Assembly (NCBI RefSeq): GCF_001953865.1
Contig: NZ_MQUQ01000028.1
Span: 62,001 to 126,000 of the forward strand
Reading direction: 5' to 3'
Length of the DNA: 64,000 nt
From: Amycolatopsis coloradensis
GTDB lineage: Bacteria; Actinomycetota; Actinomycetes; Mycobacteriales; Pseudonocardiaceae
Shown here: piece by piece, positions 42,360-51,928 of the stretch
How positions within the stretch are numbered: the first letter of the stretch is position 1
Layout: each line of letters opens with the position of its first letter
Notes under the pieces: generated by a model
Seen by the model: the letters and a program-made list of their open reading frames with translations, nothing else
Database searches by the model: none
Told to the model about the DNA's origin: nothing
Made by a program: the position numbers and the translations under genes

Positions 42360-42664
42360 TCCAATCAACACGGTGCCGGCATTCCGAAGGGCAGTTTCGC
42401 GGCGGGTGTTCGATGACGCGCACCTGCCCTCGGCGTGGAGCAGATGGACGACAAGCTGTATCTGCAAGACGGTCCGGCAACGTCAGAATTACCGCACCGG
42501 GCCTGCGCAGCTTCGTGGCTGCCGCGCTATGGCACGCGTGCGTGAGGTGACGAGCATACTTCCGCGACGTTCAGGCCGAACTCGGTCAATCGCGGTGGCA
42601 GGGGCTCGGCCTCAAGTTGGAAGAAGGACGTACTCATCCCTTCCATGGTCAACTTATAGCGTGT

Positions 42665-42689
42665 CCGGGGGCTTGCGGCAAGCCCCCGG
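42665..42689 (+). promoter_or_regulatory. Hairpin in the leader of the glycosyltransferase gene
   Basis: CCGGGGGCTTG-CGG-CAAGCCCCCGG is a perfect 11-base stem with a 3-base loop. It lies 57 bp before the GTG start and shortly after TATAGC (42655-42660), so it may be in the 5' leader. It could be an attenuator or an upstream terminator. Confidence 0.5.
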
Positions 42690-42745
42690 TGCTGCCGCAG
42701 AATCACCGGCCGAAGCTGAAATCTGCGGAAATAGGAGTTACTGAA

Positions 42746-43942
42746 GTGCGTGTGCTGTTGTCGACGTATGGATCGCGCGGGGATGTCGAGCCGATCATGG
42801 GACTCGCGACGCGGGTGCGGGAACTCGGCTCCGAGGTGCGGGTGTGCGCGCCGCCCGACTTCGCGGAACTGCTGGCCGGAATCGGGGTGCCGATGGTTCC
42901 GGTCGGTCCGTCGGCGAGTGCGCTGACGGCAGCGGCGCCCCCGCCGTCGTCCATGTCGGAGTACGCGGCCACCCTGATCGCCGACCAGTTCGAGGCGGTC
43001 ACCAAGGCCGCCGAAGGCTGCGACGTGATGGTGGTGACCGGCATGCTCCCCGCCGCGGCGGGGGCGCTGTCGGTCGCGGAGAAGCTGGGCATCAAGGCGG
43101 TGTCGGTGACCTTCCAACAACTCACTTTGCCTTCGCCGCATCACGAACCGCTGGCATACCCGGGCAAATCGTTTCCGCCGGGACCGATCGGCAACCGGGA
43201 GTTGTGGGACTTGGACGCGCGGACCATCGAGGAGTTGTTCGGGGCCGCACTGAATACGAGCCGGGTGGTCAACGGCCTGCCACCGGTGGACGGCGTCCGT
43301 GACTACGTCATCGGTGACCTGCCGTGGCTGGCGACGGATCCCGTTCTGGACCCCTGGCGGGAGCCGTCGTATTTCGACGTCGTCCAGACCGGCGCGTGGA
43401 TCATGCCGGACGAGCGCCCGTTGTCCGCCGGTCTGACGGCGTTTCTGGACGACGGCCCGCCGCCGGTCTACGTGGGCTTCGGCAGCATGCCGATGCGCGC
43501 CGCGGCCGATGTCGCCCAGGTGGCCATCGAAGTGGTCCGCGCGCAAGGCCGCCGCATAGTCCTGGGCCGCGGCTGGGCGGACCTCGCCCTGATCGATGAA
43601 CGGGACGACTGCTTCGTCGTCGGCGAGGTCAACCAGTTCGCGTTGTTCTCCCGGGCCGCCGCCGTGGTCCACCACGGCGGGGCGGGTACCACCTTGACGG
43701 CCACCCGATCCGGTGCGCCGCAGGTGGTCGTCCCGCAGGCGACGGACCAGCCGTACTGGGCGGGCCGGGTGGCGAAATTGGGAATCGGCGTGGCCCATGA
43801 CGGTCCGGTGCCGACCACCGAATCCCTGTCCGCCGCGCTCGAGAAGGCCCTGGCCGCCGAGACCGGCGAGCGGGCGCGGGCCGTGGCGGGCATGATCCGG
43901 ACCGATGGAACGACCGTGGCCGCGCAACTGCTGCTCAAGTGA
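42746..43942 (+). CDS. Glycopeptide-type GT1 glycosyltransferase (orphan)
   Basis: A 398-residue GT-B glycosyltransferase. The start is GTG 42746, 8 bases after AGGAGT; upstream open frame is shadow. The N-terminus (VLLSTYGSRGDVEPIMGLA) and EVRVCAPPDFAELLAGIGVP are typical of the vancomycin-type Gtf enzymes of Amycolatopsis. The C-terminal donor site is AAVVHHGGAGTTLTATRSGA, then PQATDQPYWAGRV. Such enzymes add sugars to glycopeptide or polyketide aglycones. No aglycone or sugar genes are nearby, so it is an orphan and its acceptor is unknown. Confidence 0.88.
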   Translation: MRVLLSTYGSRGDVEPIMGLATRVRELGSEVRVCAPPDFAELLAGIGVPMVPVGPSASALTAAAPPPSSMSEYAATLIADQFEAVTKAAEGCDVMVVTGMLPAAAGALSVAEKLGIKAVSVTFQQLTLPSPHHEPLAYPGKSFPPGPIGNRELWDLDARTIEELFGAALNTSRVVNGLPPVDGVRDYVIGDLPWLATDPVLDPWREPSYFDVVQTGAWIMPDERPLSAGLTAFLDDGPPPVYVGFGSMPMRAAADVAQVAIEVVRAQGRRIVLGRGWADLALIDERDDCFVVGEVNQFALFSRAAAVVHHGGAGTTLTATRSGAPQVVVPQATDQPYWAGRVAKLGIGVAHDGPVPTTESLSAALEKALAAETGERARAVAGMIRTDGTTVAAQLLLK

Positions 43943-44440
43943 GCATTTCCGGTAGAGATGAGCAAGACGGAGAACCCGAGCATGGTCTCGATGCCCTCGG
44001 CGTCAGGGCGACAGAAATTCCGGCGCCGACTGTGCTCCACGCGGGCACGACTGGGCGATCGGGGCCTTGGCCGCGAACAGCTCCGGGTCGGCGCGTTCCT
44101 TCCGCCACGGCCGCCACCGATTTCCTCATCAATACCACCGACGGCACGCCCGTCCAAGTCGAACAAGCCGGTCCGCGAGGAGCGGGAAGGTTGCGGATCA
44201 CCGACGGTACGCCTGCCGACGTCGCACTCTCGGTCGTTACCGGCGAGCCCACGAAGCCACAGGTGATGGTCTACGTGCCAGGTTTACCTCAAACCGGTTC
44301 CGGCTGGAGCGACACCGATAGACGGTAACGCGTGAACGGAACCCGTTCCCCGAACCAGGAGCGACGTACGCCGATCGCAGGTAGGGCTGTGATGCAGGTG
44401 GAGCCGGCGCGGGACCGGGCCTTGGTGGAAGGTGTTGTGA
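43943..44440. other. Stretch without a supported gene
   Basis: A plus-strand frame (to about 44328) contains a beta-like segment (TDFLINTTDGTPVQVEQAG) but has no ribosome site or family. It may be a remnant. Nothing else recognised. Confidence 0.35.
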
Positions 44441-44782
44441 TCATCCGGTGGGGGACCGGAGGGGAATGACGACATCCAGTCCCAGCAGCGCGAGCTTGCG
44501 CCGTACGGGCCCGGAGGCGATGACACACAGGTAAACGGCGTTGTCGGCAGCGTGACGTACGAGGTCCACGAGCGGCGGAAGGGCTTCGAAGGAAAGATAG
44601 GTGACCGCCGACAGGTCGACGGTGACGGCCGTGCCGGGCGGGGCGGACGTCGCCGTACCGAGTGCCCTCGTCATCGCTGGGATGTCGCCGAGTTCCCCGA
44701 CAGCTCTCACGGTGAGAACGGGCTCGGACGCCGAGGATCCGGACGTCAGGGAGTCGTCGAACGAGTCCGTGACCGTGGACAT
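44441..44782 (-). CDS. STAS-domain anti-sigma-factor antagonist-like protein
   Basis: A 113-residue STAS protein. The ATG at 44782 follows GAGGAG. The central strand-turn TAVTVDLSAVTYLSFEALPP aligns with the usual DLSxVxxLDSSGL motif, but the phosphorylatable serine position is not Ser (LSFEAL), so control by phosphorylation may be lost. STAS proteins bind anti-sigma kinases and free sigma factors. No partner kinase is adjacent; an ANTAR protein gene lies 430 bp away and is divergent. The gap 44783-45213 has no other recognised feature. Confidence 0.8.
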   Translation of the reverse strand: MSTVTDSFDDSLTSGSSASEPVLTVRAVGELGDIPAMTRALGTATSAPPGTAVTVDLSAVTYLSFEALPPLVDLVRHAADNAVYLCVIASGPVRRKLALLGLDVVIPLRSPTG

Positions 44783-45213
44783 CCCTACTCCTCGTGTTTC
44801 ACGCTGACGACCCCCGCCGGTCCGGCATGGACCGTGGATCACTGTTTACGGACGTCGGCTACCTACCTAAGTCGCTGGTTATTCGTTGCTCGTTACCCCT
44901 CGGCTTGGTCACTGATCAGCCGAAACCTTCACGCATGCCCTCTCAGAGCTTGCAACGGTCGTGGATCGGTTTGAGTCAGGTGAGAAAGTGGTATCTGGTC
45001 CGCGGCACCGCAGCTCATGCTGAGGGCCGGTCTCCTGCCCGGAGCTGTTTCGTGGCGCACGCCGTGTGACGGCTCTGGGCAGGGCGCACGGTGACTGCCG
45101 TGGCCGCCCCAGGGCAGGCCGGTCCCCGGAGCAGGAGTATGCCCGGTGAGAACCGGCCGATCACGGCGACGGCGTGCGCGGAGTTGTAGTAGTTGCTGCG
45201 GAGGTGAGCGGAC

Positions 45214-45540
45214 GTGACGGCGCAGGAAAACATGCGGAAGAACGGTCAGGACCCCGTCGTTGAGCGGGACCAGCTCCGGGAAGCGCTGGCGACGATGCCG
45301 GTGATCGAGCAAGCGAAGGGCATGATCAGGTTGCTCTGTAGCTGCACCTCCGAGGAAGCGTTCACCGCGCTGAGGACGGTCTCCCAGAACTCCAACGTCA
45401 AACTGCACGACGTCGCCAACGTCATCGTCGCCGCGGGCAGTAATACCAGCCACGCACTCGATGACGAGACCGTCAGCGCGGTGCTGGCCGAAACCCGTCG
45501 ATCGGTTCTCGGCCACGGGTTCGCCTTGAAACCCGGATGA
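45214..45540 (+). CDS. ANTAR-domain RNA-binding regulator
   Basis: A 108-residue protein built almost entirely of an ANTAR domain (LATMPVIEQAKGMIRLLCSC, then SEEAFTALRTVSQNSNVKL). ANTAR proteins bind paired hairpins in nascent RNA and prevent termination. There is no GAF or receiver sensor, so it may respond through a partner. The GTG follows GGAGGTGAG. A terminator hairpin lies just after it. Confidence 0.85.
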   Translation: MTAQENMRKNGQDPVVERDQLREALATMPVIEQAKGMIRLLCSCTSEEAFTALRTVSQNSNVKLHDVANVIVAAGSNTSHALDDETVSAVLAETRRSVLGHGFALKPG

Positions 45541-45542
45541 CG

Positions 45543-45572
45543 CCCTGCCGGCACGCTGCTGAACCGGCAGGG
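45543..45572 (+). terminator. Hairpin terminator after the ANTAR gene
   Basis: CCCTGCCGG (45543-45551) pairs with CCGGCAGGG (45564-45572), immediately after the stop codon. Confidence 0.7.
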
Positions 45573-46149
45573 TCCGGGACCACGCTCTGTTCTGAACGTG
45601 CCACTCACCTGAGTGTCCTCTCCCTAAGCGCGTAAACCCTGGGTCGTTACGTCTGAAGGAAGCACGGGTCTGACTGCGGGTGTGGTGGTGTTGTGGTGGC
45701 CGGCCGCAAGGACTTCGAGCGGATCGGCCCTGTCGGATTGCCTCGCGTGCCATGGCGACAGATCGGTCAGCGTGGTTTCGATCGACGCCCGAGCTTCATG
45801 TTCCGAACGGCCGACGCTCTCGTGGACATAACTTGGCCGTTTTCCCCGCCATGGCTCCGAACCGGGGTAGACACGCAGTGACTTCGAGCTTGCAAGTGTC
45901 ACACCTCAAGGCCGCTCCGAAAACACCTACTTATGCGTTTTCTTTCCGAGAAATTCGTTGATCGAAGGTCGTTCGTTCGCGACTCCGGCAATCAATTCGT
46001 TCCGTGGCGGCGCACGGTACTCCAGGTGTGTCTTCATGGGCGCTGTCTTATCGGCCTGCTGAGCCGCGGCTCAAGCGTCAAGGTGGTTTGAGTGGCGGCG
46101 TCGGCGGGTATGCGGGGCTGGCTGATCGGCGATGGGGCGGAGGTGGCGT
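45573..46149. other. Stretch without a supported gene
   Basis: A minus-strand frame at about 45624-45902 is protein-like in part (SEHEARASIETTLTDLSPWH) but has no start signal or family; possibly a remnant. The right-hand 150 bp should hold the promoter of the ABC importer operon. Confidence 0.35.
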
Positions 46150-47496
46150 ATGCCCGGCGGATACGCACGACTGCGGGCGGGACTGCTGGTGATCGCGCTG
46201 GCGGTGAGTGGCTGCGGCGGAGTCAGTTCGACAGTCGAAACCGGCGAAACCACACTCGTCACGATGGGATTCGGGGCAGGGGACGAGATCGCCAAGACCC
46301 GGACCGAGCTGGCGGACAAGGTGATCGCCCCGGCTACCGTCAAGATCGGCGGCAGCGCCTTCGACGCACAGCAGTTCCTGGCCGCGGTGGCCGCGGGGAG
46401 TCCCCCGGACATCGTCTACCTCGATCGCCAGCTGCTCGGCACCTATGCGGCGCGGGGCACTTTGGCGCCGTTGGGCGAATGCGTCCGGGACAGCCAGGTG
46501 CAGATGGGGGAGTTCCGGGAGGCCGCGGTGGCCGAGGTGACCCTGCGCGGTCAACTTTACGGGCTGCCGGAGTCCTACAACAACCGCCTGATCTTGGTCA
46601 ATGACGCGGTGGTGCGCCAAGCCGGTGCCGACCCGGCGGAGATCGGCACCGCGGACCGGGCGAAACTGGCGACACTCACCCGGGTCCTCACCGGTCGCGA
46701 CGGAGGCGGAGCGCTCACCCGGATCGGTTTCGACCCGAAGCTCCCTGAGTACCTTCCGTTGTGGGCCAAGGCAAACGGGATCATGATGCTCAGCGAGGAC
46801 GGACTCAAGGCCAATCTCGACGACCCGCGGCTGATCGAGATACTGGAGTACACGGCCGGTCTGATCGAGGCGCAGGGTGGCTGGGGCAAGCTGAAAGCGT
46901 TCCGCGACACCTTTGACTTCTTCGGCGCGAAGAACCCGTTCGCCACCGGTCAGCTCGCCGCCGGGCCAATGGACGACTGGTACCTCAACGTGCTGGCCAA
47001 CCACTCGCCGCAGATCGACCTTTCCGTCCGGCCGTTCACGGACCGGAACGGCGCGCCGATCGACTGGGTCACCGGTTCCGCATGGGCGATTCCGGCGGCG
47101 AGCAAGCACAAGAAGGAAGCGTGCGCCTGGATCGCGACGATGACCAAGTCGGATTCCTGGATCGCCGCCGCACGGGCACGGGCCGACGCGCGCAAGGCCG
47201 CCGGAAAACCGTTCACCGGTGTCTACACCGGGAACCGGGTCGCCGACGAGAAGATCTTCGGCGACTTGGTCGAGCTCAAGGACAAGCCGGTTTTCGGCAA
47301 CGCTGTCAAGGCGGTTCTCGACGCGCAGAAAACGGCTTTCTCGATGCCGTCCTCACCCGCTGGTGCGGAATTCAAAGCGGCCTGGCAGGACGCGGTGAAC
47401 CGGGTGCTCTCCGGTGCCCAGAGCCCCGCCGCCGCGCTGCGCCAGGCACAGGCGGAGGCCCAGCGGGCACTCGACCTCGCAGCGCAACCCCGATGA
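46150..47496 (+). CDS. ABC sugar importer, solute-binding lipoprotein
   Basis: A 448-residue family-1 extracellular solute-binding protein. The signal peptide ends in a lipobox (LAVSGCGG), so it is lipid-anchored. ATG 46150 follows GCGGAGGTGG. Typical features include PPDIVYLDRQLLGTYAARGT and the substrate-side segment AGPMDDWYLNVLANHSPQID. It overlaps the first permease by ATGA. The operon lacks an ATPase and a sugar hydrolase; such carbohydrate importers in actinomycetes use a shared MsiK ATPase. The sugar is unknown. Confidence 0.88.
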   Translation: MPGGYARLRAGLLVIALAVSGCGGVSSTVETGETTLVTMGFGAGDEIAKTRTELADKVIAPATVKIGGSAFDAQQFLAAVAAGSPPDIVYLDRQLLGTYAARGTLAPLGECVRDSQVQMGEFREAAVAEVTLRGQLYGLPESYNNRLILVNDAVVRQAGADPAEIGTADRAKLATLTRVLTGRDGGGALTRIGFDPKLPEYLPLWAKANGIMMLSEDGLKANLDDPRLIEILEYTAGLIEAQGGWGKLKAFRDTFDFFGAKNPFATGQLAAGPMDDWYLNVLANHSPQIDLSVRPFTDRNGAPIDWVTGSAWAIPAASKHKKEACAWIATMTKSDSWIAAARARADARKAAGKPFTGVYTGNRVADEKIFGDLVELKDKPVFGNAVKAVLDAQKTAFSMPSSPAGAEFKAAWQDAVNRVLSGAQSPAAALRQAQAEAQRALDLAAQPR

Positions 47497-48440
47497 GCAC
47501 GGCCCTGCCCACTCGCGGGGCGAGGACACGGAAGTGGGCGCGGGGCTTCCGGCGCCGGGAAACCTTGGCCGCGTACGCGTTCCTGTCGCCGTGGATGATC
47601 GGCTTCCTGATCTTCATGCTGATCCCGATGGTGGCCAGCTTCGTGCTCTCACTGACCGACTACGACGCCCTGCGGGCACCGACCGCGGTCGGTCTCGCGA
47701 ACTATCGCCAGTTGATGGAGGACCCCGACGTCCGCAAAAGCCTGACCAACACCCTGGTCTACGCGCTCATGTCGGTACCGTCGACGATGGCCGTCTCACT
47801 CGGGCTCGCCGCGCTGCTGGCCAGGACGGGACGCCGGTCGGCCGGGATCTTCCGTACCCTGTTCTACCTGCCGGAGATCACCCCGAAAGTGGCCGTCGGC
47901 GTGCTGTTCCTGTTCCTGTTCAACGGGCAGGCCGGCCTGGTCAACGAGCTGCTCGGGCTGTTCGGTGTGCAGGGGCCGCAGTGGAGCACCGACGGTGCGT
48001 GGGTCAAACCGGGGCTGGTGCTGATGCATCTGTGGTCGGTCGGCAGCACGGTGGTGATCTACCTCGCCGCGTTGAAGAGTGTGCCACCGGAGCTGTACGA
48101 AGCCGCGGAACTCGACGGGGCGTCACGGTGGCGCCGGTTCCGGCACATCACTGTCCCGATGATCAGCGGTGCGCTGTTCTTCACACTCATCGTGCAGTCC
48201 ATCGCGGCGTTGCAGACGTTCGACGAGGCGTACACGGCGTTCTACGGGAATGCGTCCTCAGCCGGGTACAGCAGCGATGCCGCCCTCTTCTATCTGATCT
48301 ATCTGTTCCAGCAGGGATTCCAGTTCCTGCACATGGGTTACGCCTCGGCCATGGCTTGGCTGCTGTTCGCGATCATCATGGTGATCACCCTGATCCAGGT
48401 GCGGCTGAGCAAGCGTTTCGTCTACTACGAGGGCCGGTGA
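47493..48440 (+). CDS. ABC sugar importer permease 1
   Basis: A 315-residue MalF/UgpA-type permease with six membrane helices (first LSPWMIGFLIFMLIPMVASF) and the EAA loop ELYEAAELDGASRWRRFRHI, then TVPM, that contacts the ATPase. It overlaps the binding-protein gene by four bases. Confidence 0.92.
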   Translation: MSTALPTRGARTRKWARGFRRRETLAAYAFLSPWMIGFLIFMLIPMVASFVLSLTDYDALRAPTAVGLANYRQLMEDPDVRKSLTNTLVYALMSVPSTMAVSLGLAALLARTGRRSAGIFRTLFYLPEITPKVAVGVLFLFLFNGQAGLVNELLGLFGVQGPQWSTDGAWVKPGLVLMHLWSVGSTVVIYLAALKSVPPELYEAAELDGASRWRRFRHITVPMISGALFFTLIVQSIAALQTFDEAYTAFYGNASSAGYSSDAALFYLIYLFQQGFQFLHMGYASAMAWLLFAIIMVITLIQVRLSKRFVYYEGR

Positions 48441-48443
48441 AGC

Positions 48444-49337
48444 ATGGTCGTCACGAGCAACTTGCCGCCGGCCGCCGAGCCGCTTCCCGGATCGGCGCGG
48501 GAGGTGCGCCGGCGCGGCCGTCGACGGCCACTGGTGTGGGTGGCGCTGGTGGCCGCGTCGGTGGTGTTCCTGTACCCGTTCGCCTGGTTGCTGAGCGCGT
48601 CGGTGAAACCGGGCGAACAGGTCTTCGACAACGCGCTGTTTCCCCAGCAGGTGGTGTTGGGCAACTACGCCGAGATCTGGCGCGCGGCACCGGTGGCGGC
48701 CTGGCTGTTCAACAGCGTGGCGGTGAGCCTCGCCGCCGCGCTCACCGCGACGGTGGCCAGCTCGCTGGTCGCGTTCGGCTTCGCCTATTTCCGGTTTCCC
48801 GGGCGCAACGCGCTTTTCGGACTGGTGCTCGCCACCATGATGCTGCCGGGCGCGGTCACCATGATCCCGGTTTACCTGATCTGGAACGAAGCCGGGCTGG
48901 CCAGCACCCAGGTGCCGTTGTGGGCGGGCAACCTGTTCGGCAGCGCGTTCTACATCTTCCTGCTGCGGCAGTTCTTCCTCGGGTTGCCGAGAGAACTCTT
49001 CGAGGCCGCGCGCATCGACGGTGCGAGCTACTGGACGCTGTTCTGGCGGATCGCTGTACCGCTGTGCAAACCGGCGATGGTGGTGACCTTCGTCTTCGAA
49101 CTCAAGGCCAGCTGGTCGGATCTGCTGAAGCCGTTGATCTACCTGCGGGACCCGGCGTTGTACACGCTACCGCGCGGACTTAAGGCCCTCTCGGACCAGT
49201 TCGGCCAGGTAGGAGAACAGCGGTGGGAGATAGTGCTGGCCGGTAGCGTGCTCACCACGTTGCCGATGATCATCGTGTTCTTCCTCGCCCAACGGCATTT
49301 CGTGGACGGCATCTCGACGCACCGCCGGACCGGTTGA
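48444..49337 (+). CDS. ABC sugar importer permease 2
   Basis: A 297-residue MalG-type permease with helices starting at VWVALVAASVVFLYPFAWLL and the EAA loop ELFEAARIDGASYWTLFWRI. It begins 3 bp after permease 1 and ends the operon. No ATP-binding gene follows; the next sequence is a decayed leucine-rich-repeat fragment. Confidence 0.92.
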   Translation: MVVTSNLPPAAEPLPGSAREVRRRGRRRPLVWVALVAASVVFLYPFAWLLSASVKPGEQVFDNALFPQQVVLGNYAEIWRAAPVAAWLFNSVAVSLAAALTATVASSLVAFGFAYFRFPGRNALFGLVLATMMLPGAVTMIPVYLIWNEAGLASTQVPLWAGNLFGSAFYIFLLRQFFLGLPRELFEAARIDGASYWTLFWRIAVPLCKPAMVVTFVFELKASWSDLLKPLIYLRDPALYTLPRGLKALSDQFGQVGEQRWEIVLAGSVLTTLPMIIVFFLAQRHFVDGISTHRRTG

Positions 49338-49395
49338 TGGTGACCCGGCCGATGACCGTCGCCTTCCACAAGGACATGCAGGACCTGCGGTCCCG

Positions 49396-49491
49396 AGCCT
49401 GGTTCTCTACGGCACCAACCTGGTGCGCTTACCACCCGAGATCGGCGCGATGACCGACCTGGAGCCCCGACATCGTCCAGCCCGTCGGTAG
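49396..49491 (+). pseudogene. Leucine-rich-repeat gene remnant
   Basis: A short frame reads SLVLYGTNLVRLPPEIGAMT then DLE before a stop, a textbook leucine-rich repeat (LxLxxNxLxxLPxxIG). The preceding bases in another frame (HKDMQDLRS) look like the previous repeat, so a frameshift separates them. It is a fragment with no start of its own. Confidence 0.55.
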
Positions 49492-49520
49492 GAAGCATGA
49501 GCGCGTGTCACCCTCTCTGG

Positions 49521-49938
49521 TCAGCGCAATTCAAGACCGATGCCGTCTCCGTCGAGTCCGTGATCGCGAATGATCCCGACGATTTCATCGAACAGCGTTC
49601 GGACGGTTCGACGGGTGGCAGGTGAGGAGAAGCTGCTCTCGTTGCCGGAGGGTCGCCTCGTAGTCGAGCGCGGACCGGGACAGTCCGGAGTTGAGCCACC
49701 TCAAAACCCAGCCGTCGTCAGGTGTTCCGAAGCCTCCGCCGAGGATGTCGTTGAAGGCGTCGAGGTTTTCTCGCCACGTGTGGTCGCGGAGCAGCCGTGA
49801 GAACTCGCGAGTGAACCCGTCGAAGTCGGAAAAGCGGGCTCCGTCGATGGTCAGTACGGGCAGGCGTTGACACAGGTCCGAAGGGGGACTGGTGGTCGAG
49901 GCAGGTGGGTGGCAGCGTGAGAGCTGCCAGGATGACAT
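49521..49938 (-). pseudogene. Barstar-like gene broken by a frameshift
   Basis: The front part (from ATG 49938) reads VLTIDGARFSDFDGFTREFS then NLDAFNDILGGGFGTPDDGW, which fits the barstar RNase-inhibitor family, and continues to TCHPSN before an early stop at 49585. The expected family C-terminus, TLFDEIVGIIRDHGLDGDGI then GLELR, is present immediately downstream but in another frame, ending at the stop at 49521-49523. So the gene is disrupted between about 49590 and 49620, by a real mutation or a sequence error. No barnase-like ribonuclease gene is adjacent. Confidence 0.7.
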
Positions 49939-50062
49939 GATGCTGCCCTTGCTCTCGGCTGCCGAGGTGTTCGTTCGCCTGATGGGTGTCAAAAGCACAA
50001 CAAAATCCGTAGCGCGGTCAGGCCGGTGAACGGTGGCAGGGTCGTGGTGATGAGAGGATCAC

Positions 50063-50359
50063 ATGGAGTCTCTGTGGACGACACTGGGCGTCGTCGCCGT
50101 GGTCGTGGTCGTCGCCCTCGTTCTGGTCGCGCTGTTCCTCGTGGTCAAGCTGGTGCGGAAGCACCGTCGGGTCCATCAGCCTGGCACGCCGGTGCCGACC
50201 AAGGTCGCCTACTGGGTTTCCCTGGCGTACACGGTGTTCCCGTTCGACCTGTTGCCTGACCCGGTGTACTTCGACGACATCGTGGTGCTGACCGGCGGGC
50301 TGGTCTACGTCAGCAGGTCGCTTGCCAAGAAGGCGCGCGACGACCGCCGGGCGGACTGA
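50063..50359 (+). CDS. DUF1232 (YkvA-like) small membrane protein
   Basis: A 98-residue protein with an N-terminal helix (VVAVVVVVALVLVALFLVVK), a basic stretch and a DUF1232 domain (AYWVSLAYTVFPFDLLPDPV, then FDDIVVLTGGLVYV). The family is widespread and of unknown function. Confidence 0.85.
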   Translation: MESLWTTLGVVAVVVVVALVLVALFLVVKLVRKHRRVHQPGTPVPTKVAYWVSLAYTVFPFDLLPDPVYFDDIVVLTGGLVYVSRSLAKKARDDRRAD

Positions 50360-50440
50360 AGTACGGCCGGGCCTTGGGTCCGCCGACGGGCTGAAGTGAC
50401 TCGGCGTCGACAGGCAGCAAAGGCGGGTGGAGGGTCAATA

Positions 50441-50686
50441 TCACAGCTCGGTGTGGACGGTTCCGATGAGTCCGCTGATGGTGAGGACGGGGTGCACAGC
50501 GCGTTGATGGCGCCGCAGTCGAGGTATTCGACCTTGCGCAGATGACGGTGGTCACGCCGCTCCGCGCGGCTTCGGTGAGGGCACGGGCGAAGGTACTGAC
50601 ATTGCTCAGGTCGATCTCACCGGCCACGGTGATCAAGGCGGTGCCGTCGTCGCGGCGATTCTTGCCGAGGTGAGAGGCGTGCTCAT
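50441..50686 (-). pseudogene. Decayed STAS-domain gene (three frames)
   Basis: The segments of one STAS protein can be read in order but in three frames: ATG 50686 with a 17-residue start, then LITVAGEIDLSNVSTFARAL, then VEYLDCGAINALC, then LTISGLIGTVHTEL and a stop at 50441. At least three frameshifts separate them. It overlaps (ATGA at 50683-50686) the end of a short upstream frame that may be the remnant of its partner. The rest of 50360-51026 shows no intact gene. Confidence 0.65.
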
Positions 50687-51026
50687 CGGACGATCCTCGC
50701 GTTCAACTGGACGGTGGTACCGGAGACGTCGTGCTCGACGGGGACCTCGTCGATGAGCGCACGCATGGGAGACTGGGACCGGGGTGGCTGCGGGAACATC
50801 GATCTCGACGGGTTCGTGGAGAACGTGGCGGTTTGACACCAGGTCCTGCATGCCGAAGCCAAAGGACCTACCTTCAGCTCAGCCACAGCGTGGTCGTCGT
50901 TGTTCTTTCCGTCTGCTGCATCAGAACCTCACATTCCCTTCAGGACGCGCTAGCCGAATCTGCGATCGGGCTGTACAAGACGAAATTGATTGAGCAGAAC
51001 GGTCCGCGGTCACCGTGGGCGGGCGC

Positions 51027-51815
51027 TCACAGGTCGGGAAGATCCAGGTCGACGTTGAGCGCGTGCAATCCGCCGTCAACCTCGATCACCTTCCCGGTCA
51101 AGTACGCGCTCGCGTCTGTAGCGAGGTAGAGGACCGCGGCCGCGACGTCCTGGGGATCGCCGATACGCCGCAGCGGCGTCGACGCCTCGGTACGCTCGCG
51201 CATCGGTCCCTCGCCGACCAGCTTCCGCAACGCCGACGTGAGCACGGTTCCCGGGGCCACGGCGTTGACCCGGATTCGGGGCGACAGATCTGCGGCGGAA
51301 AGCCGGGTGTAGTGCGTCAACGCCGCCTTGGCCGTCCCGTAGGCGAGGAACCCGCGACCGGCGACGCGTCCGATCACGGACGAGATGTTGACAATCGCGC
51401 CGCCGTCGCCGCGCAGCATCACTTCAGCCGCGGCACGCGTCAGCGCGTCCGTGGTGGACACGTTGAAGCGGAATGCCCTTTCGAGGGATTCCGTCGAACT
51501 GCGCCCCAGCGGACCGGGCCGACCCCCGCCGATGTTGTTGACCACCACGTCGAGCCGGCCGAATTCGTCCATGGCGTTACCGGCCAACGCCGCTGCGGCA
51601 TCCGGGTCGGACAGGTCGCTTTGCACCACGTGCGCTCGGCGCCCCCTCCTCCGTACTTCCTTTGCCACCGCGAGCAGTTGTGACTGCGTGCGCGCGGCGA
51701 GTACGACATCCGCTCCCACTTCGGCGAGCGCGATGGCACTCGCCGCGCCGATGCCGCGACCGGCGCCGGTCACCACCGCGACCTTGTCGTCCAGACGAAA
51801 CCGGTCAAGAATCAT
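51027..51815 (-). CDS. SDR family oxidoreductase
   Basis: A 262-residue classical SDR: cofactor motif VAVVTGAGRGIGAASAIALA, NNIGGG, catalytic S of NISSVIG and YGTAKAA (Tyr, Lys), and the C-terminal LTGKVIEVDGG. FabG-like enzymes of this type reduce 3-oxoacyl or other keto groups with NAD(P)H. It lies 113 bp downstream of an amino-acid dehydrogenase gene and near a PHA-synthase-like gene, so 3-ketoacyl-CoA reduction is possible but not shown. Confidence 0.9.
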   Translation of the reverse strand: MILDRFRLDDKVAVVTGAGRGIGAASAIALAEVGADVVLAARTQSQLLAVAKEVRRRGRRAHVVQSDLSDPDAAAALAGNAMDEFGRLDVVVNNIGGGRPGPLGRSSTESLERAFRFNVSTTDALTRAAAEVMLRGDGGAIVNISSVIGRVAGRGFLAYGTAKAALTHYTRLSAADLSPRIRVNAVAPGTVLTSALRKLVGEGPMRERTEASTPLRRIGDPQDVAAAVLYLATDASAYLTGKVIEVDGGLHALNVDLDLPDL

Positions 51816-51928
51816 GAATCGACTCCTTGATGTCGTTGTGCCCGACGACCCGGAGAGTGGCGGACGGGGCTCTCTGCTTGCGTGCCTTCCGCCGCACGGC
51901 GAGGGCAGGTCGGGCCGACCCTCGCCGG

